Assembly: GCA_002471665.1 (NCBI GenBank)
Contig: DKQK01000061.1
Location: 1-45,170 of the forward strand
DNA length: 45,170 nucleotides
Reading direction: 5' to 3'
From: Gammaproteobacteria bacterium UBA7310
GTDB lineage: Bacteria > Pseudomonadota > Gammaproteobacteria > Pseudomonadales > Ketobacteraceae
This document shows, piece by piece, positions 7,384 to 16,360 of the stretch; the first letter of the stretch is position 1; every line of letters starts with the position of its first letter. The notes below the pieces were generated by a model that was not told the DNA's origin, searched no databases, and saw nothing but the letters and a program-made list of their open reading frames with translations. The position numbers and the translations under genes were made by a program.

Positions 7384-9993
7384 TTAACTGATTTTAAAGA
7401 AGGCGATTTGTTCTCCCAGTCGGCGAGCCTGGTCAGCCATGGCCTCGCTGGCGGCGGAGGCCTGCTCCACCAGCGCGGCGTTTTGCTGAGTCATTTCATC
7501 CATCTGGCTGACCGCCACATTCACTTGTTCGATTCCTGATGTCTGTTCCTGTGAAGATTGCGCCAGTTCTGAAATCAGTTTACTGACATCGTTTATGGAA
7601 GTAATGATCTCATTGAGCATGCGTCCGGATTCCTGGACCTGGGTAGTGCCGTTTTCCACCTGGCTGACGCTCAGGCTGATCAGTTCCTTGATCTCGCGGG
7701 CGGCGTTGGCGGAACGTTGCGCCAGATTGCGCACTTCTCCGGCCACCACGGCGAAGCCCCGGCCCTGTTCACCCGCGCGGGCGGCCTCCACCGCGGCATT
7801 CAGCGCCAGGAGATTGGTTTGGAACGCGATTTCATCGATCACGCTGATGATGTCGGCAATCTTCTTGCTGCTTTCATTGACGGCGTTGATGGCGTCAACC
7901 GCCTTTTGCGCCACCTCACCGCTGCGCGTGGCGTTGGTGCGGGTAACGTTGGAGAGTTCTTCAACCCGGCGGGCATTGTCGGCGCTTTGTTTTACCACGC
8001 TGGTCATCTCTTCCATACTGGAGGCGGTCTCTTCCAGGGATGAAGCCTGTTCTTCGGTACGTTGGCTGAGATCGGCATTACCATGAGCAATTTCATTGGC
8101 ACCCTGTAATACGGATGCCGATGCTTCATTGATTTCACCGACGATGGTTACCAGTCGGTGAATGGTGTTGTTGACGTTGTCTTTCAGGCGCCCGAACTCA
8201 CCCTCGTATTCCTTGTTGACGGTTTGGCGTAAATCGCCTTCGGCCATTTTTTCCATGACGTTAACCATTTCGCTGACCACGTCTTCACAGATATCCAGCA
8301 ACTGGTTAATGCCCTGGCTCAGGCCCAGGAAGAAGCCGCTGCGCCCTTGGGTGGTGGCCCGTTGTGAAAGATTGCCAATGGCAGCGGATCGGATCATGTG
8401 ATCCAGTTCTTTCTCGATGGCCACTTCTTCGGTACGATCCTGCCATTCCACCACGGTGCCGATGGGTTCACCCGCATCGTTACTCACCGGGCTGGCGTGT
8501 ACATGCAGATGACGCCCACCCAATACGAATCCGGAGCTGACCGGCTCCTTCAGCGACCCCAGCAGGCGGCGTTGATGGCTGGGATCCTTGTGGTAAATGT
8601 CGATGTTTGCCCCCATTAATTTATTGACGCTGAAGCGGGGCAGTTCTTTCTGAATGTCCGATTCCGCATTGCGCATCATGTCCAGTACGGCCTGGTTGGT
8701 GTAGACAATATTGAGGTCGGTATCGGCCACCATCACATTGGCGGACACCGAATCCAGTGCCTGCCGGATGCGGGCGTTTTCATCAGCGATCTTGCGTTCG
8801 GCGTCCAGTCGTTTCTGTTCAATACGTTGCTGCTCTTCTTCGGCGCGCAGGGCCTCGGTTCGATCCAACCACTCGATGACCGTTCCCAGGCGATGCTTTT
8901 TATCATCGAACACCGGGGTTGCGGTGATGACGATGGTGCGGCCCGCTACTTTTACTTCCTGGCTGTGGGTGGATTTGGCCTGATCCAGAATCTTGCGTTG
9001 ATGTGATGGGTCTTTGTGGAACATGTCCATGTTGCAGCCCATCAGTTTATCAGCATCGAAATTGGGTAGCGCTGTTTTCAGGTCAGGCTCGGCGACTTTC
9101 ATCATCCTGTCGAGGGATGCGTTCATGTAGATGATGTTGTAATCCTGATCGGCCAACATCACATTGGTGTTACACACATCCAATGCGTTCTTAACCCTCA
9201 GTGCTTCGCTGGCGATGCGCTGGGTATTCTCCAGTTCAAAGTTGAGTTTTATTTTCATGCACTGCATGCCCTGCAGCACTCGCCCCGTCTCATCGTTTTG
9301 ATCAATGGGCAGATTGACATCAAAGTTGCCGCTGCTGATTTTGAGCAGGGATTGCGAGGCGACCTGCATGGGATTGATGACACAGCGCTGCAGGAACTGG
9401 AACAGGGCGAACACGCCGAGGCCCAGGGTCAGCAGATAGGGCCAGGGCAAAGCCTGACCGCTAACCAGATAATCAGCTACCATGACCGCTGCGAAGCTGC
9501 CGACGATCCAGCCCAGCTTGGCATTTAGGGGCAATTGGCGAAAGTAATTAAACAGTTTTTCCTGGGGTGCTGGCTCCACGTTCTCGCCTGCGTTCAGGCG
9601 CGCATAAAGCGCCTCGGCGTCGCGCACCTGCTGTGCCGTTGGGGCGTGGCGCACCGACATGTATTCCACCACTTCGCCATTGGCCCAGACCGGGGTGACG
9701 TTGGCTTCCACCCAGTAGTGGTCGCCGTTCTTGCAGCGGTTCTTCACCATACCACGCCAGGGTTTGCCGGCCTGTACCGTAGCCCACAGATCTTTGAATG
9801 CGGCTTGTGGCATGTCCGGATGCCGTATCAGGTTGTGAGCCTGCCCGATCAACTCCGCTTCCGAGTAGCCACTGATTTCGATGAAATCCCGGTTGATGTA
9901 GGTGATAACGCCTTTGGGGTTGGTTTTGGATACGATGGTTTGGCCTGGGGCCAGCTTGACCTCTTTTTGGGTCACCGGCATATTGACGCGCAT
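7384..9993 (-). CDS. Aer-like methyl-accepting chemotaxis protein with three PAS domains
   Basis: 869 residues. Layout by eye: an Aer-type PAS at about 20-115 with YINRDFIEISGYSEAEL and the Aer-typical IRHPDMP; hydrophobic membrane segments at about 160-205; HAMP at about 205-255; two similar PAS domains at about 265-380 and 403-523, both with FHK/YHKDPSHQR; a second HAMP-like part to about 618; and the signalling domain with the conserved tip IDEIAFQTNLLALNAAVEA (719-737). It lacks a C-terminal CheR-tethering pentapeptide. Aer-type PAS domains bind FAD and report redox state or oxygen, so aerotaxis is likely but inferred. ATG 9993 has AAGGA seven bases upstream. It is convergent with feoB. 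No chemotaxis genes are nearby. Confidence 0.9.
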   Translation of the reverse strand: MRVNMPVTQKEVKLAPGQTIVSKTNPKGVITYINRDFIEISGYSEAELIGQAHNLIRHPDMPQAAFKDLWATVQAGKPWRGMVKNRCKNGDHYWVEANVTPVWANGEVVEYMSVRHAPTAQQVRDAEALYARLNAGENVEPAPQEKLFNYFRQLPLNAKLGWIVGSFAAVMVADYLVSGQALPWPYLLTLGLGVFALFQFLQRCVINPMQVASQSLLKISSGNFDVNLPIDQNDETGRVLQGMQCMKIKLNFELENTQRIASEALRVKNALDVCNTNVMLADQDYNIIYMNASLDRMMKVAEPDLKTALPNFDADKLMGCNMDMFHKDPSHQRKILDQAKSTHSQEVKVAGRTIVITATPVFDDKKHRLGTVIEWLDRTEALRAEEEQQRIEQKRLDAERKIADENARIRQALDSVSANVMVADTDLNIVYTNQAVLDMMRNAESDIQKELPRFSVNKLMGANIDIYHKDPSHQRRLLGSLKEPVSSGFVLGGRHLHVHASPVSNDAGEPIGTVVEWQDRTEEVAIEKELDHMIRSAAIGNLSQRATTQGRSGFFLGLSQGINQLLDICEDVVSEMVNVMEKMAEGDLRQTVNKEYEGEFGRLKDNVNNTIHRLVTIVGEINEASASVLQGANEIAHGNADLSQRTEEQASSLEETASSMEEMTSVVKQSADNARRVEELSNVTRTNATRSGEVAQKAVDAINAVNESSKKIADIISVIDEIAFQTNLLALNAAVEAARAGEQGRGFAVVAGEVRNLAQRSANAAREIKELISLSVSQVENGTTQVQESGRMLNEIITSINDVSKLISELAQSSQEQTSGIEQVNVAVSQMDEMTQQNAALVEQASAASEAMADQARRLGEQIAFFKIS

Positions 9994-10091
9994 GTTCAGT
10001 CCTTTTTACGTGGGTCGTGGAATCCTGAAAAATCGGGCTTGCTTATTCAGTGTAGAAAAGGATTGAAGGGAGGAAAGGGGAAACGGGAGCA

Positions 10092-10116
10092 GGCGGAAAA
10101 TTTCTCTGTTTCCGCC
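10092..10116. other. Perfect 8-bp inverted repeat between hydrolase and chemoreceptor genes
   Basis: GGCGGAAA (10092-10099) and TTTCCGCC (10109-10116) are perfectly complementary around a 9-base loop. The hairpin lies downstream of the hydrolase gene on the minus strand, where a terminator would sit, but there is no clear U-run after it, so a classical intrinsic terminator is not established. Confidence 0.35.
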
Positions 10117-10152
10117 ACTCTTTAAAAAGGTTTGCTTCTAAAAACGGCTTTT

Positions 10153-11061
10153 TTAATCCCCGCTTTTAAGGAAGCGCCCAAATTCCCGTTGAAATTTAAT
10201 CGGTTGATCCACCATGGGGGCGTGTCCGGCCTTGTCAAAAATGACGACTCTGGCGTGGGGAATGTGGTCTGCCAGCTCCTGCTGTGATTCCAGGCTGAAG
10301 TAGCGGGATTGCCGCCCCATCATCAACGTAGTGGGTACCTGGATCGCGGATAAGGTCTGGCGGGTGTCGCGGCCGTGCATAAAGGCCTGCATCACGTTGA
10401 GATAGGTTTGCCATTTCTCAACGGGCATCATGTGGCGCGTCAACAGGGGTTCGGCATAGCGGGCGGCCAACTCAATCACCCGCTGAGTGAGGCCACGATA
10501 CATGGCAATGCAATAGATCAGGGACACGGTATCGCGGAACCGTTCCCGAATCTCAGTGGGCAGTTGCCAGTAACCCACGTCGTTGCCGGCTTCCCTGGCG
10601 AGCTGCAGCAGTTCTTCAAAACGCTGGAATAATTCAGCCTGTTGTGCGCCGAAAATGCCATTGGCTTTGCCCGGGCAATGGGCGCTGTTGGCACCGTGTT
10701 CGATGTTGAGGTATTTGCCGATGCGGTCGAAGCCATGTACCTGGTTGTAGGTGAGGCAGGTGTAGGCCCCCGTGGATACACCCCCCAGCACGACGTCATC
10801 CAGTTGGAAATGATCCAGCAGATCCTGGACGTCGTTGGCGTAGGTCTCAAAGACGTCCAGGTTGTCGAGATTGGCGTGATGGGAGCGGCCAAAACCACGT
10901 AAATCCGGTAGAAAAAATTCAAACTGGTGGGTATAGGGCAGTACGTTGGGAATCCAGTGGGAGCCTCGGGAGCCAAAGCCGTGTAACAGCACCACCGGCT
11001 TGCCCCGCCCCAGCCGAATAACATTGAGTTGTTCTCCATCCCTCAGTGGCACTTGGGCCAT
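10153..11061 (-). CDS. Alpha/beta hydrolase
   Basis: 302 residues with the alpha/beta-hydrolase fold: VVLLHGFGSRGSHW oxyanion-hole region near the N-terminus, PDLRGFGRS, nucleophile Ser96 in GGVSTG, and a C-terminal histidine in AGHAPM. At the usual place of the acid residue the sequence reads MMGRQSRYF with no aspartate, so the third triad member is unclear. There is no signal peptide, so it is probably cytoplasmic. The substrate cannot be deduced. It is divergent from the serine-hydrolase lipoprotein gene. Confidence 0.85.
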   Translation of the reverse strand: MAQVPLRDGEQLNVIRLGRGKPVVLLHGFGSRGSHWIPNVLPYTHQFEFFLPDLRGFGRSHHANLDNLDVFETYANDVQDLLDHFQLDDVVLGGVSTGAYTCLTYNQVHGFDRIGKYLNIEHGANSAHCPGKANGIFGAQQAELFQRFEELLQLAREAGNDVGYWQLPTEIRERFRDTVSLIYCIAMYRGLTQRVIELAARYAEPLLTRHMMPVEKWQTYLNVMQAFMHGRDTRQTLSAIQVPTTLMMGRQSRYFSLESQQELADHIPHARVVIFDKAGHAPMVDQPIKFQREFGRFLKSGD

Positions 11062-11297
11062 GGTGATCTCTCCTTGGTCGCATCAGCGATTATGTTTTCG
11101 TTATTGTTCGCATATGAATAAAAATAACCATAATGGAATCAAAAATGAACTCAAATACTGTATGCATTCTGTAATCCAGCGGCCCCATATGTCCATTATG
11201 GCCAATTGCGCCGTCACGACTCCTTACGGGTTGTGTCCGCACCGCAATGTTATTAAAGTTGGCGATGAAATATGGGGAAGTGACAACTGGGGATGTC
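11062..11297. other. Divergent intergenic region with CCATAATGG / CCATTATGG pair
   Basis: This 236-bp AT-rich gap separates the divergent hydrolase and lipoprotein genes and must carry both promoters. It contains CCATAATGG at 11128-11136 and its reverse complement CCATTATGG at 11193-11201, each near a CATATG. A regulator site is possible, but no known operator is matched. Confidence 0.3.
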
Positions 11298-12587
11298 ATG
11301 ATCAGAAAAACAGGGATGTTTGTATTCCTGGCGTGCTTATTAGCTGGATGTGATAACGCCAAGGATTTGCCTCTATTGGGGCGTTATGTGGCAAAAAACG
11401 TGTGTGCTTCGCTATGGCTGGAAGGCTATGAACAAGGGGCCGCAGTGGGTTATGTCACCAACGTTGCCCCCCTCATTCAACCCAGCTGGAAAGTGACACT
11501 GGAGCCGGGCCAGGTGCGGGTGAACAGTTTCTGGTTTCCCTGGTTGAGTACCAAAACGGCCCGTCACCTCACAGATACGACCTCCGTGGATTGCCGCAAT
11601 GAATACGGTGCCACACCCTTACCCTCCGCGACCTATTCCGCCCCGGCCGTTCCTGCAACCGGCTTTGTGGATCAGACCAATCCGGATTCTGCGTTACAGC
11701 GCTATCTGGATTCGGTAATAGCGGTGGGAGCCCCGGAGCACACCACCGCCATGTTGGTGTTGTACGGCAATCAGGTGATTGCTGAAGCCTATCGGGATGG
11801 CCTGGGTCCCGATTCCCCCCTCAAGGGCTTCTCCATGTCCAAGAGCTTTGCCAACCTGCTGGTGGGTCGATTGGCAATGCAAAGTCAGCTGGCGGTGCAG
11901 GATGCCCTGTTGTTGCCCGGCTGGGAGCTGGATCAACGGGCGGCCATTACCTGGGACAGCAGCCTCAGGATGAGCAGTGGTCTGTTGTGGAACGAGGCGT
12001 CCCTTGGTGACAACAACGATCAGGGGCAAATGTTTTACAATACTGCCGATCCGGCAGCCTATGCCGCCATCAAGCCCTATGCCCGGGAGCCGAATACCAC
12101 GTTCAATTATTCCAGCGGCGATTATATGAACATTGCCAGTGCGCTGGTGCGGCAGGAGCAGTGGTTTGATCCCGGTTGGAATCTGGATGAAAATTTCGTA
12201 CTGGAATTTTCACCCGATGGTGAGACCCCTTTATTGGGGGAAGGTGTGTACCTTACCACACGGGGCTGGGCGGCACTGGCTTCGCTGTACATGCACGAAG
12301 GTGAGCTCAACGGCGAGCCGGTCTTGTCTCCGCAGTGGGTGGCGTATTCTCTGACCCCCAGTGTTACCAATTACGATTACGGGGCCGGCATCTGGCTGAA
12401 TCTGGGGCAGAACCTGTTCCCAAGCTTAACACCGGATACGTTTGCCTTCGCCGGTTCGTTCGATCGCTATGTGGTGGCGGTGCCGTCCCGTGATGTGGTC
12501 ATTGTTCGATTTGGTTTCAGTGCCCAGCCCGGTGATTTCGATATGGAACGCTTTGTAGCCAATGTTCTGGAGCTGGTGCCCTATTAG
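11298..12587 (+). CDS. Beta-lactamase-family serine hydrolase, predicted lipoprotein
   Basis: 429 residues. The N-terminus is a lipoprotein signal with lipobox LAGC (Cys18), so the mature protein is anchored in the envelope. The class C beta-lactamase/esterase fold is indicated by S179-x-x-K182 in GFSMSKSF and the tyrosine motif NYSS (Tyr271), with AGSFDRYV near the C-terminus in the third-motif region. ATG 11298 has GGGGA at good spacing. Relatives include esterases, peptidases and 6-aminohexanoate-oligomer hydrolases; which activity applies cannot be told. It precedes the kinase gene by 100 bp on the same strand, but a shared transcript is not certain. Confidence 0.85.
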   Translation: MIRKTGMFVFLACLLAGCDNAKDLPLLGRYVAKNVCASLWLEGYEQGAAVGYVTNVAPLIQPSWKVTLEPGQVRVNSFWFPWLSTKTARHLTDTTSVDCRNEYGATPLPSATYSAPAVPATGFVDQTNPDSALQRYLDSVIAVGAPEHTTAMLVLYGNQVIAEAYRDGLGPDSPLKGFSMSKSFANLLVGRLAMQSQLAVQDALLLPGWELDQRAAITWDSSLRMSSGLLWNEASLGDNNDQGQMFYNTADPAAYAAIKPYAREPNTTFNYSSGDYMNIASALVRQEQWFDPGWNLDENFVLEFSPDGETPLLGEGVYLTTRGWAALASLYMHEGELNGEPVLSPQWVAYSLTPSVTNYDYGAGIWLNLGQNLFPSLTPDTFAFAGSFDRYVVAVPSRDVVIVRFGFSAQPGDFDMERFVANVLELVPY

Positions 12588-12687
12588 ACAATAATCACTG
12601 AGTCGAATCGTAAAAAGCCGGACATTGGAAGCGCGGCGCAGGGCTTCTATACTCAGGTCAGGATGTCTCCATAAGGCCATGTGACCT

Positions 12688-14898
12688 GTGACAACGTTTT
12701 ATCTGGACAACAAAGGATTTGCTGCCAGTCTGATCACCGTCTTTCTCGCTTTCCTGTTACTGGTTTGGTTTTCCTATCAACGGGCGGAGACGTCGGTTTA
12801 CCGTGATACCGCCGAACACCTGGTGAGTATTGCGGAGTTGCAGGCAGACGTGGTTCGGGGCAGCGTGCTGGACTCCGAACGCCATGTGCGATTCCTGCAC
12901 GCCACGCCACCGGTACAGGGCATTGTGCGGGCAACTCAACACGCCGGCATTGATCCGCGGGAGGCGACACCGTACCCGGTCTGGGTCAGCCGCCTGCAAA
13001 CCATCTTTTCTGCTTACGCCCGCAATAACCCCAATATTGCTCAGATCCGCTACATTGGCCTGGCGGACAATGGTCGTGAGCTGGTGCGGGTAAACCAGGA
13101 CGGGCAAGGTGTTGAGGTGATACCGGATGCCCAGTTACAGGTTAAGGGCGACCGTGATTATTTCCAGGCAAGCCTGAACCTGAAGCCCGGCGAAGTGTAT
13201 TTCTCCAGCATCAACCTGAATCGGGAATGGGGTGTTATAGAGCAACCTGCCTGGCCCACTTATCGTGTGGTGGAGGCCGTATACGATACTGACGGCCGGC
13301 AGTTTGGCATGATCGTGGTCAACTTCAAGCTTCAGGCCATGTTCGATGCCCTGGTCAAATCCGTAAGCCGGGATCTGGCCGTGTTCCTGCTCAATGAGAA
13401 CGGCCAGTTCCTGCTGCACCCCGACCCCACCCGTAATTTTGAATTTGAGTACGGGCTGAACGAATCCTGGGAATCGTCCTACGAGGAATCACCGCAGGAG
13501 ATCGCCTATCGTCAGTTTTTCAGGGTGGGCAGTCCACAACACCCGGATGAACGTTACTTCGCGCTGAAGCAGGATATACTCCTGCCGGAGGGGGCTGGTG
13601 TGCGTCATCTTACCCTGGTGTCGGCCATGCGCATCTCGGCGTTGGCGTCACTGGTGTGGAAACGCCAGGTCAACCTGCTTTTGATCGATACCGTGTTATT
13701 ACTGGTGGTGCTTGCGCTGCTGGTATTGTATTGGCTGTTCAGCAAAAAGAGCATGGCGGAACTGGGAGTGCGTGCGCAATTCGAAGCCATTGTGCGCGGC
13801 TCCAGTGATATTATTCTGGGATTGGACTGCAACGGGCGGGTGATGTCCTGCAACCAGGCCGCGCTCACCCTGTTGGGGTGGCAGCCTGACGCCGCCGCAG
13901 AGCATAAACTCACCGATATTGTTTACACCAGCGGGCCTCTGGATACCTCAATCCAGCCGTTGCAGCGAGCATTTGAAGCTGTTTGCCAGGGGCGGAAGGT
14001 TGAACCGGTGACGATTCGGCTTAACCGGTCTGAAGCCCGAGGGGATGAACCCTGCTATGCGTCGGTAGCCCTTTCACCCATCGTTATTTCTCAACAGCGT
14101 ATTAACGGGGTTGCCGCGATTATTCGTGATATGACCGAGGCCCGGAATCTGCAATTGCATTTGCAGAAAACCAATCAGACGCTGGTGGAAAAAAACGACG
14201 AAATGGAACGGTTCATCTACACGGTAGCCCACGATTTGAAATCACCATTGGTAACCATCGGTGGATTTACCCAGAGTGTGTTGCGGGACATGGCGACGCA
14301 GTTGGATGCGAAGAACACCCACCGCATGCAACGGGTGCTGGCGAATGTAAATCATATGGGGGATTTATTGAATGATCTGTTGTCATTGTCGCGGATCGTG
14401 AAGGCCCCGGTAGAGCGTCAGTGGTGTGAATTGACCTATTGCGTGGATAAGGTAAGGGACAGCTTATCCACGCAGTTACAGGAGAGCCGGTGTGAGCTGG
14501 TGTTGGAGGCTGCTCATGGGCCGGTGTACGCCAACGAGCAGATGCTGGTTCAGTGCCTGCAGAATCTGATTGAAAACGCCGTGCATTACCGGCATCCGGA
14601 ACGTCCGCCGCGTATTGAAATCGAATGCACCCCGAATCAAAGCGGCACCCAGGTGGCAGTGAGGGATAATGGATTGGGCATTGAGAGCCGTCACCATGAG
14701 CGGATTTTTCGAATCTTTGAGCGGCTGGATGCCTCGTTAGGTGAAGGCACTGGTGTGGGCCTGGCCATCGTAAAAGCAATCATGGAAAAACATCAGGGTA
14801 CGGTGGTGTTACAATCAACTCCGGGGGTGGGGTCAACATTTTTCCTACGCTTTCCGGCGCCGCAAGCCAACCGGGAGGAGCAGAATGAAAGCGATTGA
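12688..14898 (+). CDS. Membrane sensor histidine kinase with periplasmic sensor and PAS domain
   Basis: 736 residues. TM1 is at about 12-30 and TM2 at about 328-352; the roughly 300 residues between look like a periplasmic Cache-type sensor. A PAS domain follows at about 360-480, then HisKA with His515 in VAHDLKSP, and the ATPase domain with N-box NLIENAVHY, DNGLGI, FRIFERL and GVGLAI. The C-terminal half resembles phytochrome-type kinases, but no chromophore domain is present. The start is GTG 12688 with only a distant AAGG upstream, so the exact start is uncertain. It overlaps the next gene by 14 bp, so kinase and regulator are almost certainly a pair. The ligand is unknown. Confidence 0.9.
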   Translation: MTTFYLDNKGFAASLITVFLAFLLLVWFSYQRAETSVYRDTAEHLVSIAELQADVVRGSVLDSERHVRFLHATPPVQGIVRATQHAGIDPREATPYPVWVSRLQTIFSAYARNNPNIAQIRYIGLADNGRELVRVNQDGQGVEVIPDAQLQVKGDRDYFQASLNLKPGEVYFSSINLNREWGVIEQPAWPTYRVVEAVYDTDGRQFGMIVVNFKLQAMFDALVKSVSRDLAVFLLNENGQFLLHPDPTRNFEFEYGLNESWESSYEESPQEIAYRQFFRVGSPQHPDERYFALKQDILLPEGAGVRHLTLVSAMRISALASLVWKRQVNLLLIDTVLLLVVLALLVLYWLFSKKSMAELGVRAQFEAIVRGSSDIILGLDCNGRVMSCNQAALTLLGWQPDAAAEHKLTDIVYTSGPLDTSIQPLQRAFEAVCQGRKVEPVTIRLNRSEARGDEPCYASVALSPIVISQQRINGVAAIIRDMTEARNLQLHLQKTNQTLVEKNDEMERFIYTVAHDLKSPLVTIGGFTQSVLRDMATQLDAKNTHRMQRVLANVNHMGDLLNDLLSLSRIVKAPVERQWCELTYCVDKVRDSLSTQLQESRCELVLEAAHGPVYANEQMLVQCLQNLIENAVHYRHPERPPRIEIECTPNQSGTQVAVRDNGLGIESRHHERIFRIFERLDASLGEGTGVGLAIVKAIMEKHQGTVVLQSTPGVGSTFFLRFPAPQANREEQNESD

Positions 14899-15304
14899 TA
14901 TTCTGATAGTTGAAGACAATGATGATCACGCGGATCTGATTGTGGATGCCTTGCTGATGTTCAATCCGGAAAACCGTGTGTTCCGATTGCCGGGCGGTGA
15001 GGACATTATCGCGATGTTGCATGAACGGGACCGGGACAGGGAATTTCCCGATTTGATTTTGCTGGATCTGAAAATGCCGCGCATCGATGGGGTTGAAGTG
15101 CTCAGGCAATTGAAGTCTGATCCGGATTGGCGAAAAATTCCGGTGGTGATTCTTACCACCAGCACTGTTCCCAAAGACATCAACACCTGTTATGAAATCG
15201 GTGCCAACAGTTTCGTCACCAAACCCATCGTGTACACGGATTTTGTCAATACACTGGCGCGTATCAATCGCTACTGGGTGGATACCAGTAGCTTGCCCGA
15301 ATGA
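14885..15304 (+). CDS. Single-domain response regulator, Rcp1-like
   Basis: 139 residues consisting of one receiver domain. Acidic residues Glu10/Asp11, phospho-acceptor Asp61 (LILLDLKMPR), Thr91 and Lys113 (TKP) are all present, so phosphorylation is expected. It has no output domain. It resembles the Rcp1 class partnered with phytochrome-like kinases, which agrees with the kinase encoded immediately upstream. A strong GGGAGGAG precedes ATG 14885, within the kinase gene. Downstream targets are unknown. Confidence 0.92.
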   Translation: MKAIDILIVEDNDDHADLIVDALLMFNPENRVFRLPGGEDIIAMLHERDRDREFPDLILLDLKMPRIDGVEVLRQLKSDPDWRKIPVVILTTSTVPKDINTCYEIGANSFVTKPIVYTDFVNTLARINRYWVDTSSLPE

Positions 15305-15310
15305 TGCTGC

Positions 15311-16288
15311 TTAATACATCTGCGCCCGGTCCAGTGTTTTTACCCGCAATACGTCGCTGCCGGAGAAATATTCCTGCCGCAGTTGCTGCAACCTGGGGTC
15401 GTCTTCCGATGTGATGGTGTCCTGTTGTTGCAGGCGCTGTTTGGCTGAGTTGTATTGGTGGTATTGCTCCATGAATTCCGCGCTGGGCTCGCCGAAGGTG
15501 AAATCCGGTTGCATCAGGGCCAGGGCGGCCGTTTGCTCGGCGATACTTTGCAGTGTGGCGGAATCCGTCTGCGCCGAAGGCAGGGCCGCGAACAGATCCT
15601 GACTTTGATCCAGTACTTTCTGGGCGCGTGGTTGTACGCTGGCCGGTAAGGCATAAACCTGTTCTTGCAGAGTTTGCCGCAGTTGCACCACATCCCGGCT
15701 GTTGACTACCTGCATCACATATTGCTCGGTAAAGGATTCCATCTGTTGCCAGTCGCGGAACAGGGCGGTGCTGGCTTCACCCAGATACTCATCCCGAATC
15801 TGTTGTACATGATCCAGCGCCCCGGCCAGGCTCGCCACACCGTCCATGGGCAGCATTTGCAAGGCCAGGTTGTATTCCACATAGCGCTTGAGCAGGGTTT
15901 CCAATTGTTGGGTTGCGGTGTTTCCCAATTGGTCGCGATAGGCATCCAGAATGGAATCCTTCCACAAATCAGCCGGTATCTGCCCCTGCTGACGGGCCAG
16001 GGTATCGAACAGTTGACGTACCTGAGGGGCCGGTACCAGATTGCCCTGGGCATCCACTTGCAGACTGGCGCCTTCGATCTGTACCCGGTAGGGGCCGCTT
16101 TGGGGCGCGGACGGATGATGCTGTGCCGTTGGCGAAGTTCCGGTTGCAGGGAAGCCGGGCGTGTCCGGTGCCGGGTCGGAGCCAGCCGCAGGCGGGGCTT
16201 GCCGGGCCGAACTGACGTATCCGGTCCACCAGAAAAGAGCGGTTGCTACCAGTACCACGCAGGCGGTGATCGCCAGAATTCGCTTCAT
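15311..16288 (-). CDS. Lipase chaperone-like (Lif/LifO) membrane-anchored protein
   Basis: 325 residues, near the usual length of lipase chaperones. An uncleaved N-terminal anchor (about 5-22) is followed by an Ala/Pro-rich linker and a helical domain. Family-like features are VRQLFDTLARQQGQ at the place of the Lif signature RxxFDYxLSALGE, then YLGEASTALFRDWQ and the C-terminal LRVKTLDRAQ. The signature is diverged (FDT rather than FDY, no SALGE). Lif proteins fold secreted class I lipases in the periplasm, and their gene normally lies next to the lipase gene. No lipase is seen here. The protein may serve a distant lipase or another exported enzyme. Confidence 0.65.
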   Translation of the reverse strand: MKRILAITACVVLVATALFWWTGYVSSARQAPPAAGSDPAPDTPGFPATGTSPTAQHHPSAPQSGPYRVQIEGASLQVDAQGNLVPAPQVRQLFDTLARQQGQIPADLWKDSILDAYRDQLGNTATQQLETLLKRYVEYNLALQMLPMDGVASLAGALDHVQQIRDEYLGEASTALFRDWQQMESFTEQYVMQVVNSRDVVQLRQTLQEQVYALPASVQPRAQKVLDQSQDLFAALPSAQTDSATLQSIAEQTAALALMQPDFTFGEPSAEFMEQYHQYNSAKQRLQQQDTITSEDDPRLQQLRQEYFSGSDVLRVKTLDRAQMY

Positions 16289-16360
16289 GCCAGACCTCTG
16301 TTTTTATTATTGTGCCGGGCAGGCATCTTACTATGCCGGGGCGGGGCGACCAAGGGGGGG

